Below are positions 16,647-26,737 of a stretch of DNA of 64,000 nucleotides, in pieces; position 1 is the first letter of the stretch, and each line of letters opens with the position of its first letter. Under the pieces are notes generated by a model. It was not told the DNA's origin, did not search any database, and saw only the letters and a list, made by a program, of their open reading frames with translations. Both the position numbers and the translations under genes were made by a program. The stretch covers positions 62,001-126,000 of the forward strand of contig CACBYP010000005.1 of NCBI GenBank assembly GCA_902543485.1. Direction: 5' to 3'. The DNA comes from an uncultured Pelagibacteraceae bacterium (GTDB taxonomy: Bacteria > Pseudomonadota > Alphaproteobacteria > Pelagibacterales > Pelagibacteraceae).

Positions 16647-18218
16647 CTATTCTAGTTCAATAGTACTTGGTGGTTTAGAAGTCACATCATAAACTACTCT
16701 ATTTATACCTCGAATATTATTAACTATTTTATTCGATACCATTTGCATAAATGATTTATTAAATTGAAAATAATCCGCTGTCATCCCATCTTCAGATGTT
16801 ATTGCTCTTAGCAAGCATAAATATTCATAGGTTCTATTGTCTCCCATGACACCAACAGTTTTAACAGGCAGTAATGCAGCATAAGCCTGCCATATCTTAT
16901 GATATAGATTGTTTTCTCTTAATGCATTTACAAAATAATTATCTGCTTCTTTTAAAATTTTTATTTTTTCTTTAGTAATTATGCCTGGCATTCTAATTGC
17001 TAAACCAGGACCAGGAAAAGGATGTCTAGAAATAATTTCTTTACTTAAATTTAATTCTAGACCTAACATTCTAACTTCATCTTTAAATAAATACTTCAAT
17101 GGCTCAACCAATTTTAATTTCATCCTTTTCGGCAGACCACCTACATTATGATGAGACTTAATTTTTGACGTTTGACTTCCTGTTACAGATTTACTTTCAA
17201 TTAAATCAGGGTATAGAGTTCCTTGAGCTAAAAATTTTACATTTTTTATTTTTTTTGCGTATTTTTCAAAAAGTTTGATAAATAAATTTCCAATAATTTT
17301 TCTTTTTTTTTCTGGATCTGTTACGTTTTTTAATTTGCTTATAAATAATTGTTCAGCATTTACATAAATTAAATTCAATTTAAATTTTTTTCTAAAAGTA
17401 TTTACTACTTGTTTTTCTTCGTTTTTTCTGAGCAGGCCAGTATTAACGAATATACAAGTTAAGTTTTTTCCAATCGCATTACTAATTAATTTTGCTACTA
17501 CACTGCTATCTACACCACCAGATAATGCACAAATTACTTTAGAATTTCCAACTTGTTCTTTAATTTGTTGCATAAGTTTGAATTTTTGATTTTTTGATGT
17601 CCAGTTTTTTTTAATTTTACAAATTTTAATTACAAAGTTTTTTAATATTATTTTGCCTTTAACTGTATGGGAAACTTCTGGATGAAACTGTATGCCATAT
17701 ATTTTTTTTTTTATATCTTCTATCATACATAATTTCGAATTTGAGGATTTTGCTATAACTTTAAAACCTTTAGGTAATTTAATTACCTCATCTCCATGAC
17801 TCATCCATACATTGGTAGATTTTTTTGAAAAGAAATTTTCAGTTAAAGCGCTTTTTTTTAATTTTGTAACTTTTGCTAACCCGAATTCTCTTGATTTTGC
17901 TCGTTTTACTTTACCTCCTAATTCTTTAGAGATTATCTGGTGGCCAAAACAAATACCTAAAATTGGAATATGTAAACTTAATATACTTTTATTGAATTTA
18001 ACTTTTTTATTTTGGTAAACATTTAAGGGACCACCTGATAAAATGATGCCTTTAACATTTTTTTCAGTTTTGTAGTCTTTAAGTTTGTTGTGACTTATAA
18101 TTTCACAAAAAACATTTAATTCTCTTACTTTTCTTGCAATTAATTGCGTAAACTGAGACCCAAAATCGATTATTAAAATTTTATCTAGATTATTTTCAAG
18201 ACGCATCTTTTTTTTCAA
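16647..18218 (-). CDS. guaA: GMP synthase (glutamine-hydrolysing)
   Basis: The 523-aa enzyme makes GMP from XMP with ATP and glutamine. The N-terminal class I amidotransferase domain shows [10 protein letters not shown], the nucleophile region [10 protein letters not shown], and the His-Glu pair in [10 protein letters not shown]. The ATP pyrophosphatase domain has the P-loop [10 protein letters not shown] near residue 233. The C-terminal dimerisation domain ends in [13 protein letters not shown]. The start overlaps the upstream TPR gene by 23 nt. A second Met, four codons in, would shorten that overlap and is an equally possible start. Confidence 0.97.
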   Translation of the reverse strand: MKKKMRLENNLDKILIIDFGSQFTQLIARKVRELNVFCEIISHNKLKDYKTEKNVKGIILSGGPLNVYQNKKVKFNKSILSLHIPILGICFGHQIISKELGGKVKRAKSREFGLAKVTKLKKSALTENFFSKKSTNVWMSHGDEVIKLPKGFKVIAKSSNSKLCMIEDIKKKIYGIQFHPEVSHTVKGKIILKNFVIKICKIKKNWTSKNQKFKLMQQIKEQVGNSKVICALSGGVDSSVVAKLISNAIGKNLTCIFVNTGLLRKNEEKQVVNTFRKKFKLNLIYVNAEQLFISKLKNVTDPEKKRKIIGNLFIKLFEKYAKKIKNVKFLAQGTLYPDLIESKSVTGSQTSKIKSHHNVGGLPKRMKLKLVEPLKYLFKDEVRMLGLELNLSKEIISRHPFPGPGLAIRMPGIITKEKIKILKEADNYFVNALRENNLYHKIWQAYAALLPVKTVGVMGDNRTYEYLCLLRAITSEDGMTADYFQFNKSFMQMVSNKIVNNIRGINRVVYDVTSKPPSTIELE

Positions 18219-18630
18219 ACTCTTTTAGGCGTTTGTTAATAGATGCGATTTTATCACAAAGGTTCGAGCATATTTTCTTAAAATCTTCTCTAAGTTCCTC
18301 TGCTTTAGAAAAATTAGATCTTTCTAACTCAATATCTATTAATAGATACATTGCTTCTTCGTTGTTTGGCTCAAGTAGTAAGACTGTATTTATATTTTTT
18401 TCTAGTTCTGTTTTGTTTTCTTCATTTTTAAATATTTTTGCTAAATATAGATACGACTTTGAGTCCTTGGGATTGTATACAATATTTCTTTGAAATAAAA
18501 ATTTTGAATCTTCATATTTTTCGTTCTCAAAAAGATTTTTTGCTTCATCAAAAAAATTAACTTTCTCCGCGCTAACATTAAAAATTAAATTAAAAAGTAA
18601 AATTATTGCTAAGGTAATTTTTTTTATCAT
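18196..18630 (-). CDS. Secreted TPR-like protein between guaB and guaA
   Basis: The 144-aa product begins with a signal peptide ([22 protein letters not shown]). It continues with TPR-like helices: [38 protein letters not shown], and [25 protein letters not shown]. It is presumably periplasmic. It overlaps guaB by 4 nt (ATGA) and guaA by 23 nt, so it is translated with the two GMP-synthesis enzymes although nothing about it suggests purine metabolism. Function unknown. Confidence 0.78.
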   Translation of the reverse strand: MIKKITLAIILLFNLIFNVSAEKVNFFDEAKNLFENEKYEDSKFLFQRNIVYNPKDSKSYLYLAKIFKNEENKTELEKNINTVLLLEPNNEEAMYLLIDIELERSNFSKAEELREDFKKICSNLCDKIASINKRLKEFEKKDAS

Positions 18631-19691
18631 CTTTTTATTTCGTCTATGTTATGTACCATACTTTCATAAAAACCCGCTTTGGTAATTTTGACAAATTTTG
18701 GTTTTTTTCTGAGATCTTTAATTCTTTTTGCACCTAAGTAACCCATTGATGATTTTAAACCCCCTACTAGTTGGTAGATGATTTTTTCAACTGCGCCTTT
18801 GTATTTGACAAAACCTTCAACTCCTTCTGCTACATATTTTGAAGTATCTTTTTGTTTTGATTGAAAATATCTATCTGCTGAACCTTTATTCATTGCTCCA
18901 ATAGATCCCATGCCTCTAAAACTTTTAAATAATTTACCACCTCTTTTAATAATTCTTCCTGGAGCCTGATCTGTTCCTGCAAATAATGATCCAATCATTA
19001 CCGCATCTGCTCCTGCTGCAAGTGCTTTTGCAATATCCCCTGAAAATTTGATACCTCCATCAGCTATTAATGTTGTTTTACTTTTGCCCATACCTTTTTT
19101 TACATCTAAAATTGCACTTAACTGTGGAACTCCTATCCCCGCAACTAATCTTGTAGTGCATATAGATCCTGGTCCAATTCCAACTTTTATAATATCTACT
19201 CCTTGCTTAATCAGAAATTTAGCTGCTTCTGCTGTAGCAATATTACCTGCACATAAAGCTGTTTTAGTTGGTTTAATTTTTTTAATTTTTTTTATTATTT
19301 CAGCTACTTTTTTTGTGTGGCCATGAGCTGTATCAACAACAATTAAATCGATATTTTCTTTTAAAATCTTTTGAGCTCTTATGTGTTCGTTTAAACTTGC
19401 ACCAACAGCTGCACCAACTAACATTTTTTTTGCTTTTACTTTTCTTATTTCTTTTATCTGATCATTTATTGATAAATTTCTATGTATAACACCTATTCCA
19501 CCCTTTTTACCGATTGAAATAGCCATGTTAGACTCTGTTACAGTATCCATTGCTGAAGTTAGAAGGGGTATAGAAATATTTAAGTGTTCTGATAATTTAA
19601 CTTCTGTCTTTACTTCTGAAGGTAAAATTTCAGAATAATTTGGTGCTAAGGTTACATCATCGAAAGTGAGCGCTTCTTTGATAGGATCCAT
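18627..19691 (-). CDS. guaB: IMP dehydrogenase lacking the CBS (Bateman) module
   Basis: The 354-aa protein catalyses NAD-dependent oxidation of IMP to XMP, the step before GuaA. Catalytic Cys178 lies in GPGSICTTRLVAGIGVPQ. ADGGIKFSGDI, FRGMGSIGAM, the flap residues in ADRYFQ, and QLVGGLKSSMGYLGA all match IMPDH rather than GMP reductase. Usual bacterial IMPDHs are about 480-500 residues. Here GVIHRNLSINDQIKEIRKVK runs directly into MLVGAAVGA, so the roughly 115-residue CBS pair inserted at this point in other enzymes is cleanly absent. Allosteric purine-nucleotide control through CBS domains should therefore be lost. Confidence 0.93.
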   Translation of the reverse strand: MDPIKEALTFDDVTLAPNYSEILPSEVKTEVKLSEHLNISIPLLTSAMDTVTESNMAISIGKKGGIGVIHRNLSINDQIKEIRKVKAKKMLVGAAVGASLNEHIRAQKILKENIDLIVVDTAHGHTKKVAEIIKKIKKIKPTKTALCAGNIATAEAAKFLIKQGVDIIKVGIGPGSICTTRLVAGIGVPQLSAILDVKKGMGKSKTTLIADGGIKFSGDIAKALAAGADAVMIGSLFAGTDQAPGRIIKRGGKLFKSFRGMGSIGAMNKGSADRYFQSKQKDTSKYVAEGVEGFVKYKGAVEKIIYQLVGGLKSSMGYLGAKRIKDLRKKPKFVKITKAGFYESMVHNIDEIKR

Positions 19692-19728
19692 GTCCTTATA
19701 TAAACGATTCTTAAAAAAATGAAAGTAT

Positions 19729-20340
19729 CTATCTTAAATTTTTGCAGATTAAGAAACTTTCTTTAGAGTCTTTTCTACTTGCTGGAGGCTTATAGACATT
19801 AAATTTTACAAAATTTTTTTTTGAAAATGCAATTATCTCATTAAATGAAGTTCCCATAAATAATTTTGAGACAAAATAGCCATTTGGCTTCATCATTTTT
19901 GTAGCGAAATCCAAAGCTTCTAAAACTAATTCTCCAGTTACCATAGAGTCTAGGTTTTTGTTTCCCGTAGTATTGACTGCCATATCTGAAATAATTAGGT
20001 CAATTTTTCCACCAAAATAATTATTAATTTTATTTTGTTGCTCAATATCCGTAAAATCTCCTTTTAAAATTTTTACATTCTTTATTTCTTCTATTTCTTT
20101 TAAATCTATTGCTAAATGCTTATTACATTTTAAATTACTTGATATATATTGAGACCAACTTCCAGGAGCAGCTCCAAGATCTATTACTGATATATTATTT
20201 TTTAAAAATTTAAATTTTTCGTTAATTTCCTTTAATTTATAAACGGCTCTTGATCTATATCCTTCAACTTTTGATTGTCTAACATAAATATCTCTTCTCT
20301 GCTTATTAATCCAATTTTTTGAGATTTTATTTTTTTTCAA
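19729..20340 (-). CDS. rlmE: 23S rRNA 2'-O-methyltransferase RlmE (FtsJ/RrmJ)
   Basis: The 203-aa SAM-dependent enzyme methylates the 2'-O of U2552 (E. coli numbering) in 23S rRNA. The early YRSRAVYKLKEI, the SAM loop VIDLGAAPGSWSQYI near residue 55, DLIISDMAVNTTG near 115 and GYFVSKLF near 157 give the K-D-K-E-type layout of the family. It overlaps the upstream glycosyltransferase gene by 4 nt and precedes guaB by 37 bp. Confidence 0.94.
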   Translation of the reverse strand: MKKNKISKNWINKQRRDIYVRQSKVEGYRSRAVYKLKEINEKFKFLKNNISVIDLGAAPGSWSQYISSNLKCNKHLAIDLKEIEEIKNVKILKGDFTDIEQQNKINNYFGGKIDLIISDMAVNTTGNKNLDSMVTGELVLEALDFATKMMKPNGYFVSKLFMGTSFNEIIAFSKKNFVKFNVYKPPASRKDSKESFLICKNLR

Positions 20341-21251
20341 TTAGTTTTGAACCTTAAAGATTTTGAGATTTTATTATTATCCAAAGTATTTAATTCTATC
20401 TCTAGATTTTTCTCGTTTCTCATATCTTTATCATTTACTTTAATACCACTAGCTAAATGTATAATTCCAATTTTATGATTTGGTAAAAAAGGTTCCACGA
20501 AAATTTTATTCTTTTCATCAAACTTTGGAAGTAAGTTGCTAGCTAACCAGTTGCAATTATGAGGAAGAAATTCAACATCTACATTATCAATATATACGCA
20601 TATATTTATTGCTAGTTGCTCTGAACCAAATATTTGTCCATGACTAAGAGTAGTTTTTAAATTTTTTTGCCAAACATTCCAACAATTAGAGTCTTTTTCT
20701 AATGAGAAAACACCAATATTAATATGCGGAGCAAATGCTAACTTTCTTGCTTTATTAATATCAATTTTAGATTTAATGGCATGTTTAAAATTTTGAGATT
20801 TTATAATGGCTAATTTTCCAAACAACCAATTAACGTTACTTAATATTCTATATCCAGGTGTCATTGTCTGGGTAATGCCAAGTTTACCATTATCACAAGC
20901 TTTAAAATATAAGTCTATTGAACTCCAATCTTGAACCCAGGCATCACAATCAATCCATAGATATTTTTTATAGTTAGGAAAATATTTTGGAAGAAATGCT
21001 CTTGATACCTGACTTTTAAGCCATTCTTTGCCTTTAACTTTAGATTGTGGAACCTCAATATCCCATTCAGCTTTTTTGATTTCATCTACTTTATTTTTGA
21101 GAAGAGCAGTTTGCTCCTCTGTTAAACCCGCATCAAGTATACAAATAGCAACTTTTTCACTGTGATTGAATTGTTTAATAGAGTCTATTAATTCATTTAG
21201 CAATTCAAAGTAATTAGAATCTGCTAGAGAAATAATTACATTCTCTTTCAT
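20337..21251 (-). CDS. Putative GT-A type glycosyltransferase (GT8-like)
   Basis: The 304-aa protein starts with NVIISLADSNYFELLNELIDSI, resembling the nucleotide-sugar-binding strand of GT-A enzymes. It carries a DxD-like motif in YLWIDCDAWVQDW near residue 100, and later INIGVFSLEK and FGSEQLAINICVY typical of GT8-like folds. It is probably cytoplasmic and uses a nucleotide sugar; the acceptor is unknown. It sits between pssA (1-nt overlap) and rlmE (4-nt overlap), which hints at a membrane-lipid or envelope acceptor, but that is inference. Confidence 0.55.
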   Translation of the reverse strand: MKENVIISLADSNYFELLNELIDSIKQFNHSEKVAICILDAGLTEEQTALLKNKVDEIKKAEWDIEVPQSKVKGKEWLKSQVSRAFLPKYFPNYKKYLWIDCDAWVQDWSSIDLYFKACDNGKLGITQTMTPGYRILSNVNWLFGKLAIIKSQNFKHAIKSKIDINKARKLAFAPHINIGVFSLEKDSNCWNVWQKNLKTTLSHGQIFGSEQLAINICVYIDNVDVEFLPHNCNWLASNLLPKFDEKNKIFVEPFLPNHKIGIIHLASGIKVNDKDMRNEKNLEIELNTLDNNKISKSLRFKTN

Positions 21252-22048
21252 TACAAAATATCTTCGTGATGATCAACGCCGTCATCTTTTTCTTTATTTT
21301 GTTTTTTTAAAAATAAGTAATGAATTGAACTTGCTGGAATCATTAATAAATAAATAATTCCTGAAATTATAATTGTATTAAAGGTATATATTAGCAACAA
21401 ACCAAAATATAAAATTATTCCAAATAAAAGAAATATAGAAGTACTTCTTGGAACAACGATTCTTTTCAAAGAATATGTAGGAATTTTACTTATCAAAAGT
21501 ACAGAAATAACAATAAATAAAGATGGAACAATAATATTTTTATTAATAGTTATAAACTGAACTTCGCTAAAACTATAAATTAATGGCATTAACACTAATA
21601 CTCCGCCTGCTGGTGATGGAATGCCTTCAAAAAAATTATCTCTCCATGAAGGTTCACCTCCTGTTGAAACATTAAATCTTGCAAGTCTCAAAGCAACACA
21701 AACCACATATATTAATGATATTAACCAACCAAATCTGCCTATATTATCTAGCGCCCAAAAATACATTATGAATGCTGGTGCAACTCCAAAACTAATTACA
21801 TCCGTTAATGAGTCTAATTCTTTTCCAACTTTTGATGTGGCTTTAATTAATCTTGCAATTCTTCCATCTAAACCATCGATGATTGCAGCAATTAAAACTG
21901 CAATAACAGATAATTCAAATCTCCCATCAAATGCAAACTTAATTGAAGTTAAGCCAATACACACTCCAACGAGTGTCATAATATTCGGCAAAATAACTCT
22001 TGAATTTTTATTCGATACTAATCTTATATTCTTTTTTGGATTTTCCAT
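21251..22048 (-). CDS. pssA: CDP-diacylglycerol-serine O-phosphatidyltransferase
   Basis: The 265-aa membrane enzyme makes phosphatidylserine from CDP-diacylglycerol and serine. The CDP-alcohol phosphatidyltransferase signature is complete: DGLDGRIARLIKA followed by GKELDSLTDVISFG, at about residues 58-88. Several hydrophobic helices follow. The stop and start codons of psd and pssA are adjacent, so the product of PssA can be decarboxylated by the co-expressed Psd to phosphatidylethanolamine. The C-terminal tail is charged and acidic. Confidence 0.95.
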   Translation of the reverse strand: MENPKKNIRLVSNKNSRVILPNIMTLVGVCIGLTSIKFAFDGRFELSVIAVLIAAIIDGLDGRIARLIKATSKVGKELDSLTDVISFGVAPAFIMYFWALDNIGRFGWLISLIYVVCVALRLARFNVSTGGEPSWRDNFFEGIPSPAGGVLVLMPLIYSFSEVQFITINKNIIVPSLFIVISVLLISKIPTYSLKRIVVPRSTSIFLLFGIILYFGLLLIYTFNTIIISGIIYLLMIPASSIHYLFLKKQNKEKDDGVDHHEDIL

Positions 22049-22696
22049 TTATCTTTTAGCTATCAATGTTTCTCCAGCAACTGCTCTTTGATTAACTTTT
22101 ACTAATGGTTCATAGTTTTCAAAATATAAATCTGCTCTACTTCCAAATCTAATCATTCCTATTCTAGATCCTTGTTCAACATTTTCTTCAACTGAGGTAT
22201 CTGTTACTATTCTTCGAGCGACCAGTCCTGCTATTTGAACTACAATTATATCTTCGCCATGAGAATTTCTAATTTTATAATAATTTCTTTCATTATCCTC
22301 GCTTGCTTTATCAAGAGATGCATTAATAAATTTTCCAGGTTTATATAAAATTTCTTCAATTTTTCCTGAACATGGAGATCTATTCACATGACAATCAAAT
22401 ACATTCATAAATATACTTACTTTCTTAAACTTTTTATTTTCAAGACCCAATTCTTTTGGTCCGTTTGTATCTAAAACTTGTAAAACTAATCCGTCAGCAG
22501 GACTTGTTAAATAATTCTCATCATTTATTGGAATTCTCTCTGGATCTCTAAAAAAATAATAACACCAAATACTTAAGACAAAACCTATGAAACCTAAAAA
22601 ACCATGAATGAAATATAGAATGATCGTTGCTACTACGAAAATTACTATAAATTTATAGCCTTCGTTATGAATCTTTGGAAAAATTTTGTCTATCAT
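22049..22696 (-). CDS. psd: Phosphatidylserine decarboxylase (short type)
   Basis: The 215-aa proenzyme decarboxylates phosphatidylserine to phosphatidylethanolamine. It has N-terminal membrane helices (ILYFIHGFLGFIGFVLSIWCYYFF), the FRDPERIP motif, PADGLVLQV, FMNVFDCHVNRSP, and near the C terminus GMIRFGSRADLYF. The Gly-Ser of that last motif is the autocleavage site that generates the pyruvoyl group. It is the first gene of the minus-strand run psd-pssA-GT-rlmE-guaB-TPR-guaA-gloA and is divergent from icd. Confidence 0.95.
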   Translation of the reverse strand: MIDKIFPKIHNEGYKFIVIFVVATIILYFIHGFLGFIGFVLSIWCYYFFRDPERIPINDENYLTSPADGLVLQVLDTNGPKELGLENKKFKKVSIFMNVFDCHVNRSPCSGKIEEILYKPGKFINASLDKASEDNERNYYKIRNSHGEDIIVVQIAGLVARRIVTDTSVEENVEQGSRIGMIRFGSRADLYFENYEPLVKVNQRAVAGETLIAKR

Positions 22697-22770
22697 AATC
22701 GTTCAATTGATAATTCTGGATTAATATGTATATAAAAAGTATAAATTCAATTATTAAGATACATCAAAAA

Positions 22771-23985
22771 ATGAGCAAAATTAAGGTAAAAAATCCCATT
22801 GTCGAGCTAGACGGCGATGAAATGACAAGAGTAATTTGGGAATTCATAAAAAACAAATTAATTCTACCTTATTTAGATTTAGGCATTGAGTATTACGATC
22901 TAGGAATGAAAAGCAGGGATGATACGGATGACAAAATTACAATCGACTGTGCTAATGCAATCAAGAAAAATGGAGTAGGTATCAAATGTGCAACTATTAC
23001 TCCTGACGAGGCGAGAGTTGAAGAATTTAAATTAAAAAAAATGTGGAGATCTCCGAATGGAACAATAAGAAATATTATTGGAGGAACAGTATTTAGAGAG
23101 CCAATAATTTGTAAAAATATTCCTAAACTTGTCCCATCTTGGACAGATCCATTAATTATTGGAAGGCATGCTTTTGGTGATCAATATAGAGCTACAGATT
23201 TTTTAGTTCCAGGAAAAGGTAAATTAGAAGTTAAATGGACATCAGAAGATGGAAGTGATGAAAAGAAATATGAAGTATTCAATTTCCCAGGACCAGGTAT
23301 TGCTCTTTCAATGTATAATTTAGATAAATCAATAGAGGACTTTGCAAGATCATGTTTCAATTACGGCCTAATAAAAAAATGGCCTGTATATTTATCAACA
23401 AAGAATACCATACTAAAAAAATATGATGGTAGATTTAAAGATATATTTCAAAATGTTTTTGAAAAAGATTTTAAATCAGAATTCGAAAAAAATAGTATAA
23501 CTTATGAACACAGGTTAATCGATGATATGGTTGCTTGTGCAATGAAGTGGCACGGTAAATATATCTGGGCTTGTAAAAATTACGATGGTGATGTTCAGTC
23601 AGATACTGTTGCCCAAGGTTATGGTTCTTTAGGTTTAATGACAAGTGTTCTATTAGCGCCTGATGGCAGAACAATGGAAGCAGAAGCAGCTCATGGAACT
23701 GTAACTAGACATTTTAGAATGCATCAGCAAGGTAAAGAAACATCGACCAATCCAATTGCATCTATATTTGCTTGGACAAGAGGTTTGGCGCACAGGGGAA
23801 AGTTAGATAGCAATGATGAATTAATTAAATTTTCCAAAACACTTGAAGAAGTATGTGTTGAGTCAGTTGAATCAGGATCAATGACCAAAGATTTGGCAAT
23901 ACTTATTGGTCCTTCTACAAAATATTTAACAACTAACCAGTTTTTAGATGTAATTGATGGAAGTTTAAAACAAAAATTAAATTAA
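22771..23985 (+). CDS. icd: Isocitrate dehydrogenase (NADP-dependent, eukaryotic-type subfamily)
   Basis: The enzyme oxidises isocitrate to 2-oxoglutarate in the TCA cycle. I take the start at the second Met ([23 protein letters not shown]), 15 codons inside the ORF-track start. The family begins with this sequence, and the track extension ([15 protein letters not shown]) looks like leader. Motifs include [45 protein letters not shown] and [15 protein letters not shown]. At about 404 residues it is the normal length. Its 3' end overlaps the alaS stop by 9 nt in convergent orientation. Confidence 0.96.
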   Translation: MSKIKVKNPIVELDGDEMTRVIWEFIKNKLILPYLDLGIEYYDLGMKSRDDTDDKITIDCANAIKKNGVGIKCATITPDEARVEEFKLKKMWRSPNGTIRNIIGGTVFREPIICKNIPKLVPSWTDPLIIGRHAFGDQYRATDFLVPGKGKLEVKWTSEDGSDEKKYEVFNFPGPGIALSMYNLDKSIEDFARSCFNYGLIKKWPVYLSTKNTILKKYDGRFKDIFQNVFEKDFKSEFEKNSITYEHRLIDDMVACAMKWHGKYIWACKNYDGDVQSDTVAQGYGSLGLMTSVLLAPDGRTMEAEAAHGTVTRHFRMHQQGKETSTNPIASIFAWTRGLAHRGKLDSNDELIKFSKTLEEVCVESVESGSMTKDLAILIGPSTKYLTTNQFLDVIDGSLKQKLN

Positions 23986-26640
23986 GGTTTTTAATTTTTC
24001 TAAAGCTTCATCGATTTTATTTGAGTCTTGGCCTCCAGCCTGTGCAAAGTCTTTACGACCTCCTCCACCATTTCCACCAATAATTTCAGATCCGAGTTTT
24101 GCAAATTTAACTGCATCGTATTTGTTCTTTAAATTTTCTGTTACACCTACAGCAAGACCAACTTTCTCATCTTTATTTGCAAATACAATTACTATTCCTT
24201 CACCCAATTCTTTTTTACCTGCATCAACAAGTATTCTTAGGTCTTTTGGAGATAAATCTTTAACTTTTTGTAATCTAACTTGAGTGCCATTTATATTTTC
24301 ATCTTTAATTATGTTTTTTGTTTTATCAGCTAAAACTGATTGAACATTTAATTGTTCTAATTGTTTATTAAGGTCTTTAATCAATCCTTTCGTATCTTTA
24401 TTTTGTAGATTTGGTTTTCCACCTAATTTAATAATTTGAGCAGACACCTCTTTAATACTTTCTTCATCCTTTTGTGCAGAAAGGTTTGACATTTTTTCCT
24501 TATTTTTTAAGAATATTTCGAGTTGTTTATCCCTTAAAGCTTCAACCCTTCTAACTCCAGCAGCTATTGAGGATTGGCTAACAGTTTTAAATTTTCCAAT
24601 ATCACCTGTATTTTTAACATGTGTTCCACCACATAATTCTGTTGAAAAGTAAGAGTTATTTTCCGCTCCCATAGAAACTACTCTCACTTCTTCTCCATAT
24701 TTTTCACCAAAAAAAGCTAAAGCACCTTTTTCAATGGCAGCTTTTGGTGTCATAATTCTTGTAGTTACATCAGTTTTGTTTTGTACGTATTCATTAACTA
24801 ATTTATCGATAATTGTTAATTCATCCTCAGTAATTGGTTTCATATGACTAAAGTCAAATCTTAGTCTATCAGGCGCAACCAAAGACCCTTTTTGCATAAC
24901 GTGCTTTCCCAATGTTCTTCTCAAAGACTCGTGTAATAAATGAGTTGCAGAATGATATGCCTTAAGATTGTTACGTCTTTCAATATCTATTTTCATTTCT
25001 ACAACGTCTTTAATCTTAATCTCACCAGATTTTAGAATTCCATGATGTATAAACAAATCTCCAAGTTTTTTTTGAGTATCTGTAACCTCAAATACTGAGT
25101 TACCAGATACTATTGTTCCTTGATCTCCAACTTGTCCACCAGACTCTCCATAAAAAGGGGTTTGATTAGTAATAATTATCCCTTCCTCGCCATTTGAAAT
25201 ATTTTGTGCTTCTTTATTATTTTTAATTATTGACAACACCACTCCTTCTGATTGGTTAAACTCATAACCAAGAAACTCTGTAGGTCCAATTTTATCTTTT
25301 ATACCAAACCAGATTTCTTCTTCAGAGGCGTCTCCAGAACCTTTCCAGTTTTGTTTTGCAAGCTCTTTGCTCTTTTTCATTAATTCATCAAATTTATTTT
25401 GATTAACGGTCAAAGATTTATTTTTTAAAATATCTTCTGTTAAGTCTAGCGGGAAACCATAAGTATCATATAATTTAAACGCTACTTCACCTGGTAAAAC
25501 TTTTTTAATTTTTGAAATTTCATCGTTCAAAATTTTAATACCTCTATCAAGTAATACTAAAAATTTTTCCTCTTCCATTTTTAATGTTTCTTTAATTAAA
25601 GTCTCTGATCTTTCTAATTCAGGATAATTTCCCCTCATTTCATCTTTCAATGTATCAAATATTTTATTGAAGACTGGTTCTTTAGAACCTAGCAAATGAG
25701 AATGTCTCATTCCTCTTCTCATAATTCTTCTAAGAACATAGCCCCTACCTTCATTTGAAGGTAATACTCCTTCTGCAAGAAGAAATGAGCTAGCTCTTAA
25801 GTGATCTGCAATTACTCTAAAGCTTGATAAATTATTTTCATCTTGTTTTACTTTTGTAAATTCAGAAATCGAACTAATTAATTTTTTAAAATGATCTGTT
25901 TCGTAATTATCATGTGTGCCCTGAAGTAATGCTGCAATTCTCTCTAAACCCATTCCAGTATCTACAGAAGGTTTTGGAAGATTAATTCTCTTATCTTTTG
26001 AGACTTGCTCAAATTGCATGAAGACTAAATTCCATATCTCAATATATCTATCGCCATCCTCATCTTTGGTTCCGGGTAAACCACCTTTTAAATGATCCCC
26101 ATGATCATAAAAAATCTCAGAACAAGGTCCGCAAGGGCCCGTTTCGCCCATTGACCAAAAATTATCAGAAGTTGCTATCCTAATAATTCTATCGTCGCTA
26201 AAACCCGCTATTTTCTTCCAAAAATTGAAGGCTTCATCGTCTTCATGAAATACAGTTACATATAATCTATCTTTATTTAATCCAAAATCCTTAGTAATTA
26301 AATTCCAAGCAAGTTCAATTCCCCTTTCCTTGAAGTAATCTCCGAAAGAAAAATTTCCAAGCATTTCAAAAAATGTATGGTGTCTTGGGGTGTAGCCAAC
26401 GTTTTCAAGATCGTTATGTTTACCTCCTGCTCTTACACATTTTTGAGAAGTAGTCGCTCTTTGATAATCTCTTTTTTCTAATCCGGTAAAAACATTTTTA
26501 AACTGGACCATGCCTGAATTTGCAAACATTAATGTTGGATCATTATTTGGAACCAGATTGCTAGACTCAACTATCTTGTGATCATTTTTTTCAAAATAAT
26601 TTAAAAAAGTTGATCTAATCTCGTTTAATGTTTTTGCCAT
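23977..26640 (-). CDS. alaS: Alanyl-tRNA synthetase
   Basis: The 887-aa enzyme charges tRNA-Ala. Domains in order: a class II catalytic core ([55 protein letters not shown]), the tRNA-recognition region, an editing domain with [12 protein letters not shown] and the zinc-binding [18 protein letters not shown], and a C-terminal domain with the glycine-rich [16 protein letters not shown]. It lies downstream of recA, separated by a terminator hairpin, so it probably has its own promoter or depends on read-through. Confidence 0.98.
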   Translation of the reverse strand: MAKTLNEIRSTFLNYFEKNDHKIVESSNLVPNNDPTLMFANSGMVQFKNVFTGLEKRDYQRATTSQKCVRAGGKHNDLENVGYTPRHHTFFEMLGNFSFGDYFKERGIELAWNLITKDFGLNKDRLYVTVFHEDDEAFNFWKKIAGFSDDRIIRIATSDNFWSMGETGPCGPCSEIFYDHGDHLKGGLPGTKDEDGDRYIEIWNLVFMQFEQVSKDKRINLPKPSVDTGMGLERIAALLQGTHDNYETDHFKKLISSISEFTKVKQDENNLSSFRVIADHLRASSFLLAEGVLPSNEGRGYVLRRIMRRGMRHSHLLGSKEPVFNKIFDTLKDEMRGNYPELERSETLIKETLKMEEEKFLVLLDRGIKILNDEISKIKKVLPGEVAFKLYDTYGFPLDLTEDILKNKSLTVNQNKFDELMKKSKELAKQNWKGSGDASEEEIWFGIKDKIGPTEFLGYEFNQSEGVVLSIIKNNKEAQNISNGEEGIIITNQTPFYGESGGQVGDQGTIVSGNSVFEVTDTQKKLGDLFIHHGILKSGEIKIKDVVEMKIDIERRNNLKAYHSATHLLHESLRRTLGKHVMQKGSLVAPDRLRFDFSHMKPITEDELTIIDKLVNEYVQNKTDVTTRIMTPKAAIEKGALAFFGEKYGEEVRVVSMGAENNSYFSTELCGGTHVKNTGDIGKFKTVSQSSIAAGVRRVEALRDKQLEIFLKNKEKMSNLSAQKDEESIKEVSAQIIKLGGKPNLQNKDTKGLIKDLNKQLEQLNVQSVLADKTKNIIKDENINGTQVRLQKVKDLSPKDLRILVDAGKKELGEGIVIVFANKDEKVGLAVGVTENLKNKYDAVKFAKLGSEIIGGNGGGGRKDFAQAGGQDSNKIDEALEKLKTLI

Positions 26641-26690
26641 ATTTTGTTAAAATACAGCTTTTTCTATTGATGTCTACACCTCTGAAGGGA

Positions 26691-26718
26691 AAAAAGGCGC
26701 CCATTCGAGCGCCTTTTT
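26691..26718 (-). terminator. Rho-independent terminator after recA
   Basis: AAAAAGGCGC-8 nt-GCGCCTTTTT forms a perfect 10-bp stem whose minus-strand transcript ends in a run of U. It starts about 20 bp after the recA stop and lies 50 bp ahead of the alaS start, separating two co-directional genes. Confidence 0.9.
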
Positions 26719-26737
26719 AATAACTAAAAGTTATCTG

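Noticed and set aside
18627-19691. GMP reductase as the identity of the short GuaB-like protein
   Set aside because: Its length suits GMP reductase, but GPGSICTTRLVAGIGVPQ, EGVEGFVKYKGAVEKIIYQLVGG-type segments and guaA nearby match IMP dehydrogenase.
21621-22091. 156-aa plus-strand ORF
   Set aside because: Antisense shadow of pssA/psd, both firmly identified.
22726-22770. 15-residue N-terminal extension of icd
   Set aside because: Isocitrate dehydrogenases of this type begin at the second Met ([11 protein letters not shown]); the extension is not family-like.
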